Below, in pieces: positions 61,758 through 64,000 of a stretch of 64,000 nucleotides of DNA. A program made the position numbers and the translations under genes. This DNA is from Peteryoungia aggregata LMG 23059 (GTDB lineage: Bacteria > Pseudomonadota > Alphaproteobacteria > Rhizobiales > Rhizobiaceae). Location of the stretch: contig NZ_JAUSUW010000006.1 of assembly GCF_030814435.1 (NCBI RefSeq), forward strand, positions 309,821 through 373,820, read 5' to 3'. The notes under the pieces were generated by a model. It saw only the letters and a list, made by a program, of their open reading frames with translations. It did no database searches and was not told the origin of the DNA. The first letter of the stretch is position 1, and the number at the start of each line of letters is the position of its first letter.

Positions 61758-62068
61758 TGCGGCGAATCCCCAGTGCCTGATCGCGTGCGGCATTATCCCG
61801 CCTGCGGGCTTCTCCACAACGGGAATTAACCACTTGAAAGATTTTGGCCCGAAATGGGGCAGGATGTCAGGCCGTGGGGTTAAGGAAATGCTTCTCTATC
61901 TTATTGAAATTTCACTCATCCATGCGCCCGACGCATGCCTGCCTCGCGTTTGGCGCCTTCCTTTTGCCATTTTTGCAGTTGCGAAATCCCGCCGATTTTA
62001 ATAGATGGATCTCCAGAAAGCGGTCGGGGGACGGCTTTCCTTGTGATGTGACCTCGTTTGGAGTTTCC
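61758..62068. other. Intergenic region between DUF599 gene and small membrane ORF
   Basis: 311 bases, AT-rich in the middle. A short perfect inverted repeat, CATGCG/CGCATG, lies at 61921-61937. No clear gene or terminator is visible. A frame from 61844 runs into the 33-residue peptide listed next, but its upstream part lacks coding character. The region must hold divergent promoters for both neighbours. Confidence 0.5.
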
Positions 62069-62170
62069 ATGGAAGGCAGTTTCCAGAAGTCGTGCTGGGG
62101 TGTCACCTTCCGTGCCTTGATGGGTTTTGCCGGCGTTATGTGCCTGGCCTACCTTTTCGGCACGATCTGA
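62069..62170 (+). CDS. Small membrane peptide, 33 residues
   Basis: An ATG with GGAG five bases upstream begins MEGSFQKSCWGVTFRALMGF and ends AGVMCLAYLFGTI. One hydrophobic segment fills the C-terminal half. A strong terminator follows 25 bases after the stop, so this is a plausible independently transcribed gene. I recognise no family. Translation is inferred from the ribosome site, hydrophobic pattern and terminator. Confidence 0.5.
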   Translation: MEGSFQKSCWGVTFRALMGFAGVMCLAYLFGTI

Positions 62171-62195
62171 CATCCGCCACAGGCGATTGAACAGG

Positions 62196-62230
62196 CAGCG
62201 CGGTCGTTTCGACCGCGCTGTTTGCGTTTT
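62196..62230 (+). terminator. Terminator after the small membrane peptide gene
   Basis: CAGCGCGGTCG and CGACCGCGCTG form a perfect 11-base stem with a TTT loop, followed by TTTGCGTTTT. It separates the short gene from sdaA. Confidence 0.82.
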
Positions 62231-62351
62231 AGGGGTAAAACACCATCTCTGCCATGTCGCGGCCATGAAAGCCGATGTCGATTGCAAGGCGCATTCGTGC
62301 TAGGCGATGCTCTAGCCTTTGCGCTTTCTTATCCCGCATGCGAGGAGCCCC

Positions 62352-63752
62352 ATGTTTCTTTCGGTTTTCGACGTGTTCAAGATCGGCGTCGGCCCCTCGA
62401 GTTCCCACACCATGGGTCCGATGACGGCGGCCAACCGGTTTCTCGATCTCATTCTCTCTGACCAGTGGCCGCGCCCGGCTGGCGCCCATGTCGCAGCGCT
62501 GAAGGCGAGCCTGCATGGATCGCTTGCCTATACCGGCATCGGTCACGGCACAGGCAATGCCGTGATCATCGGGTTGATGGGCGAAGCGCCCGACAGCATC
62601 GATCCTGATAGGATGGATGGCATCATCGCCGAGGTGGAACGAACAGGTCGCGTCACGCCATCGGGCCATCCGGCCTATCATTTCCAGCCGAAGGACGATC
62701 TCGTCTACGACAAGAAGACGCCTCTGTCGGGCCATGCGAACGGCATGCGGCTCTCGGCCCTCGACAAGGATGGCCGGGTGCTGCTCACCCAGATCTACTA
62801 TTCGATCGGCGGCGGTTTCGTGGTCACCGATACCGAGCTGCTCGCCATGCAGAAGCAGAAGAAGCAGGCCTCGGCGCAAAAGGTGCCCTATCCCTTTGCC
62901 TCGGCCAAGGAGATGCTCGCGATGGCAGCGGCTTCTGGGCTTTCGATTGCCCAGATGAAGCGTGCCAACGAGGAGGTGGTGAGAAGCCGTGAGGATCTCG
63001 ACGCCGGGCTCGACAAGCTCTGGGACGCGATGTCGAGCTGTATTGACCGGGGGCTGCGCCAGGAGGGCCAGCTGCCGGGTGGCCTGAAGGTGCGCCGTCG
63101 CGCCAAGTCAATTCACGACAAGCTGCAGGAAGAATGGCGCTCCAATCGTCTCAATCCGGTTCTCGCCAATGACTGGCTCTCCGTCTATGCCATGGCCGTC
63201 AACGAGGAGAATGCCGCCGGCGGCCGTGTCGTGACGTCTCCGACCAATGGGGCAGCCGGTGTGGTGCCGGCGACCGTCCGCTACTATCTGCATTTCCACC
63301 CAGATGCCGACCAGGAGGGTATCCGCGACTATTTGCTGACGGCTGCCGCTATCGGCGGGATCATCAAGCACAATGCCTCGATCTCGGGTGCGGAAGTCGG
63401 CTGTCAGGGCGAAGTCGGCTCTGCCTCGGCCATGGCCGCGGCCGGTCTTGCAGCCGTCATGGGCGGCACGCCGGAGCAGATCGAGAACGCTGCCGAGATC
63501 GCGCTTGAACACCATCTCGGCATGACCTGCGACCCGGTCGCCGGCCTCGTCCAGGTGCCCTGCATCGAGCGCAATGCGCTGGGCGCCGTCAAGGCGGTCA
63601 CCGCCGCGTCGCTGGCGCTGAAAGGTGACGGCGTGCATTTTGTGCCGCTCGATGCCTGTATCGAGACGATGCGCCAGACCGGCAACGACATGAGCGAGAA
63701 ATACAAGGAAACCTCACTCGGCGGCCTTGCCGTCAACGTTGTCGAATGTTGA
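62352..63752 (+). CDS. sdaA: L-serine ammonia-lyase (serine dehydratase)
   Basis: A 466-residue single-chain iron-sulphur serine dehydratase that converts L-serine to pyruvate and ammonia. The N-terminal domain begins [20 protein letters not shown], the family signature. The C-terminal domain carries '[21 protein letters not shown]' (cluster Cys, given in part) and '[20 protein letters not shown]' with the other Cys ligands. The ATG at MFLSVFDV follows GAGGAG; the frame is open 11 codons further. Confidence 0.95.
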   Translation: MFLSVFDVFKIGVGPSSSHTMGPMTAANRFLDLILSDQWPRPAGAHVAALKASLHGSLAYTGIGHGTGNAVIIGLMGEAPDSIDPDRMDGIIAEVERTGRVTPSGHPAYHFQPKDDLVYDKKTPLSGHANGMRLSALDKDGRVLLTQIYYSIGGGFVVTDTELLAMQKQKKQASAQKVPYPFASAKEMLAMAAASGLSIAQMKRANEEVVRSREDLDAGLDKLWDAMSSCIDRGLRQEGQLPGGLKVRRRAKSIHDKLQEEWRSNRLNPVLANDWLSVYAMAVNEENAAGGRVVTSPTNGAAGVVPATVRYYLHFHPDADQEGIRDYLLTAAAIGGIIKHNASISGAEVGCQGEVGSASAMAAAGLAAVMGGTPEQIENAAEIALEHHLGMTCDPVAGLVQVPCIERNALGAVKAVTAASLALKGDGVHFVPLDACIETMRQTGNDMSEKYKETSLGGLAVNVVEC

Positions 63753-63790
63753 TGCGGGCAGGGGCCGTGCCTTTGTCCTGAAACGCCTCC

Positions 63791-63921
63791 GTCGTCATCC
63801 TCGGGCTTGTCCCGAGGATCTACTACGCGAGCGCCGGCCCCGACGTTTGACGTCGCATGCCTTAGCCATCGTTCTGCGAATGGCCACTCTCGGTAGATCC
63901 TCGGGACAAGTGTAAAGCCCG
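63791..63921. repeat. Palindromic intergenic repeat after sdaA
   Basis: It begins GTCGTCATCCTCGGGCTTGT and contains CTTGTCCCGAGGATCTA, whose complement TAGATCCTCGGGACAAG lies about 80 bases downstream (63894-63910), making long inverted ends. A smaller hairpin, CCTCGGGCTTGTCCCGAGG, is formed at the left end. The left sequence matches the start of the element at 13249. Repeats of this kind are spread through Rhizobiaceae genomes. Confidence 0.75.
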
Positions 63922-63923
63922 GA

Positions 63924-63960
63924 GACATTCCTGACAGATGTTCATAGACATGCCTGACAG
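63924..63960. repeat. Two 14-base direct repeats, possible transposon end
   Basis: GACATTCCTGACAG (63924-63937) and GACATGCCTGACAG (63947-63960) differ at one base and repeat with a 23-base period. Repeated short sites next to a short coding end (63961-64000) are what transposase-binding ends of insertion sequences look like. No element can be confirmed because the window stops here. Confidence 0.4.
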
Positions 63961-64000
63961 TCATTGTCTTTTGAGGAGGTCGATAAGCGCGACCTGATTG
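63961..64000 (-). CDS. Possible C-terminal end of a minus-strand gene (partial)
   Basis: Read on the minus strand, the last bases give NQVALIDLLKRQ and then TGA (63963-63961). Only 12 codons are visible, so this is a guess supported by the repeats just after its stop, which resemble the end of an insertion sequence. No family can be named. Confidence 0.25.
   Translation of the reverse strand, partial: NQVALIDLLKRQ

Overview
The window is chromosomal DNA of a Rhizobiaceae-type alphaproteobacterium (Rhizobium, Agrobacterium or Ensifer relatives). The signs are an acpXL very-long-chain fatty acid cluster for lipid A, a ccoNOQP-ccoGHIS high-affinity oxidase locus with FnrN-type anaeroboxes, a rhizobial cob cluster containing cbiD, high GC, and short palindromic intergenic repeats of a type common in this family. 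It looks like ordinary chromosome: I see no prophage, CRISPR array or conjugative island. Only the last 80 bases hint at a mobile element.

Layout. 1-1.3 kb: C-terminal end of an AsmA-like/DUF3971 envelope protein. 1.3-7.4 kb: cobalamin genes, with cobK and cbiD on the minus strand and cobA, cobB, cobC and cobD on the plus strand. 7.5-9.7 kb: fnrN and hemN, divergent, with an anaerobox between them. 9.8-15.4 kb: acpXL, fabZXL, fabF2XL, fabF1XL, an alcohol dehydrogenase and lpxXL, which build and transfer the very-long-chain acyl group of lipid A. 15.6-16.9 kb: a PAS protein and a hemerythrin-like protein. 17.2-25.3 kb: the complete cbb3 oxidase structural and assembly genes. 25.4-29.0 kb: gnd, a metallo-beta-lactamase fold hydrolase and a membrane GGDEF protein. 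29.1-42.4 kb: a glycan locus with a LacI regulator, CUT1 ABC transporter, GH2 beta-mannosidase, sugar isomerase, Gfo/Idh oxidoreductase, aldo/keto reductase and GH43 beta-xylosidase. 42.4-50.8 kb: a minus-strand block with a hydrolase, the formaldehyde genes fghA and adhC with a BrnT/BrnA pair between them, acetyltransferases, an M50 protease and a DMT permease. 51-64 kb: XRE regulator, lipB, tRNA-Leu(GAG), an outer-membrane protein, a Tat-type SDR, HdeD-like, BON and deformylase-like proteins, mgtE, a MerR regulator, several membrane proteins and sdaA.

How the parts work together. Three anaeroboxes (8305, 17032, 20666) tie hemN, ccoNOQP and ccoGHIS to the FnrN protein encoded in the same window: low oxygen would raise haem synthesis and oxidase assembly together. 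The hemerythrin gene faces ccoN across the same box. The glycan locus combines import, regulation, two hydrolases and three processing enzymes for beta-mannosides and xylosides, probably from plant hemicellulose.

Points worth a second look: a KAS-like FabF2XL without the catalytic cysteine beside an intact partner, a deformylase-like protein with all three catalytic motifs altered, a degenerate GGDEF protein, a nested stem in front of gnd that abuts its ribosome binding site, an SRPBCC-M50 fusion, a Tat-signal SDR beside an outer-membrane protein, and a 33-residue membrane peptide with its own terminator. I found no clearly new multi-gene system.
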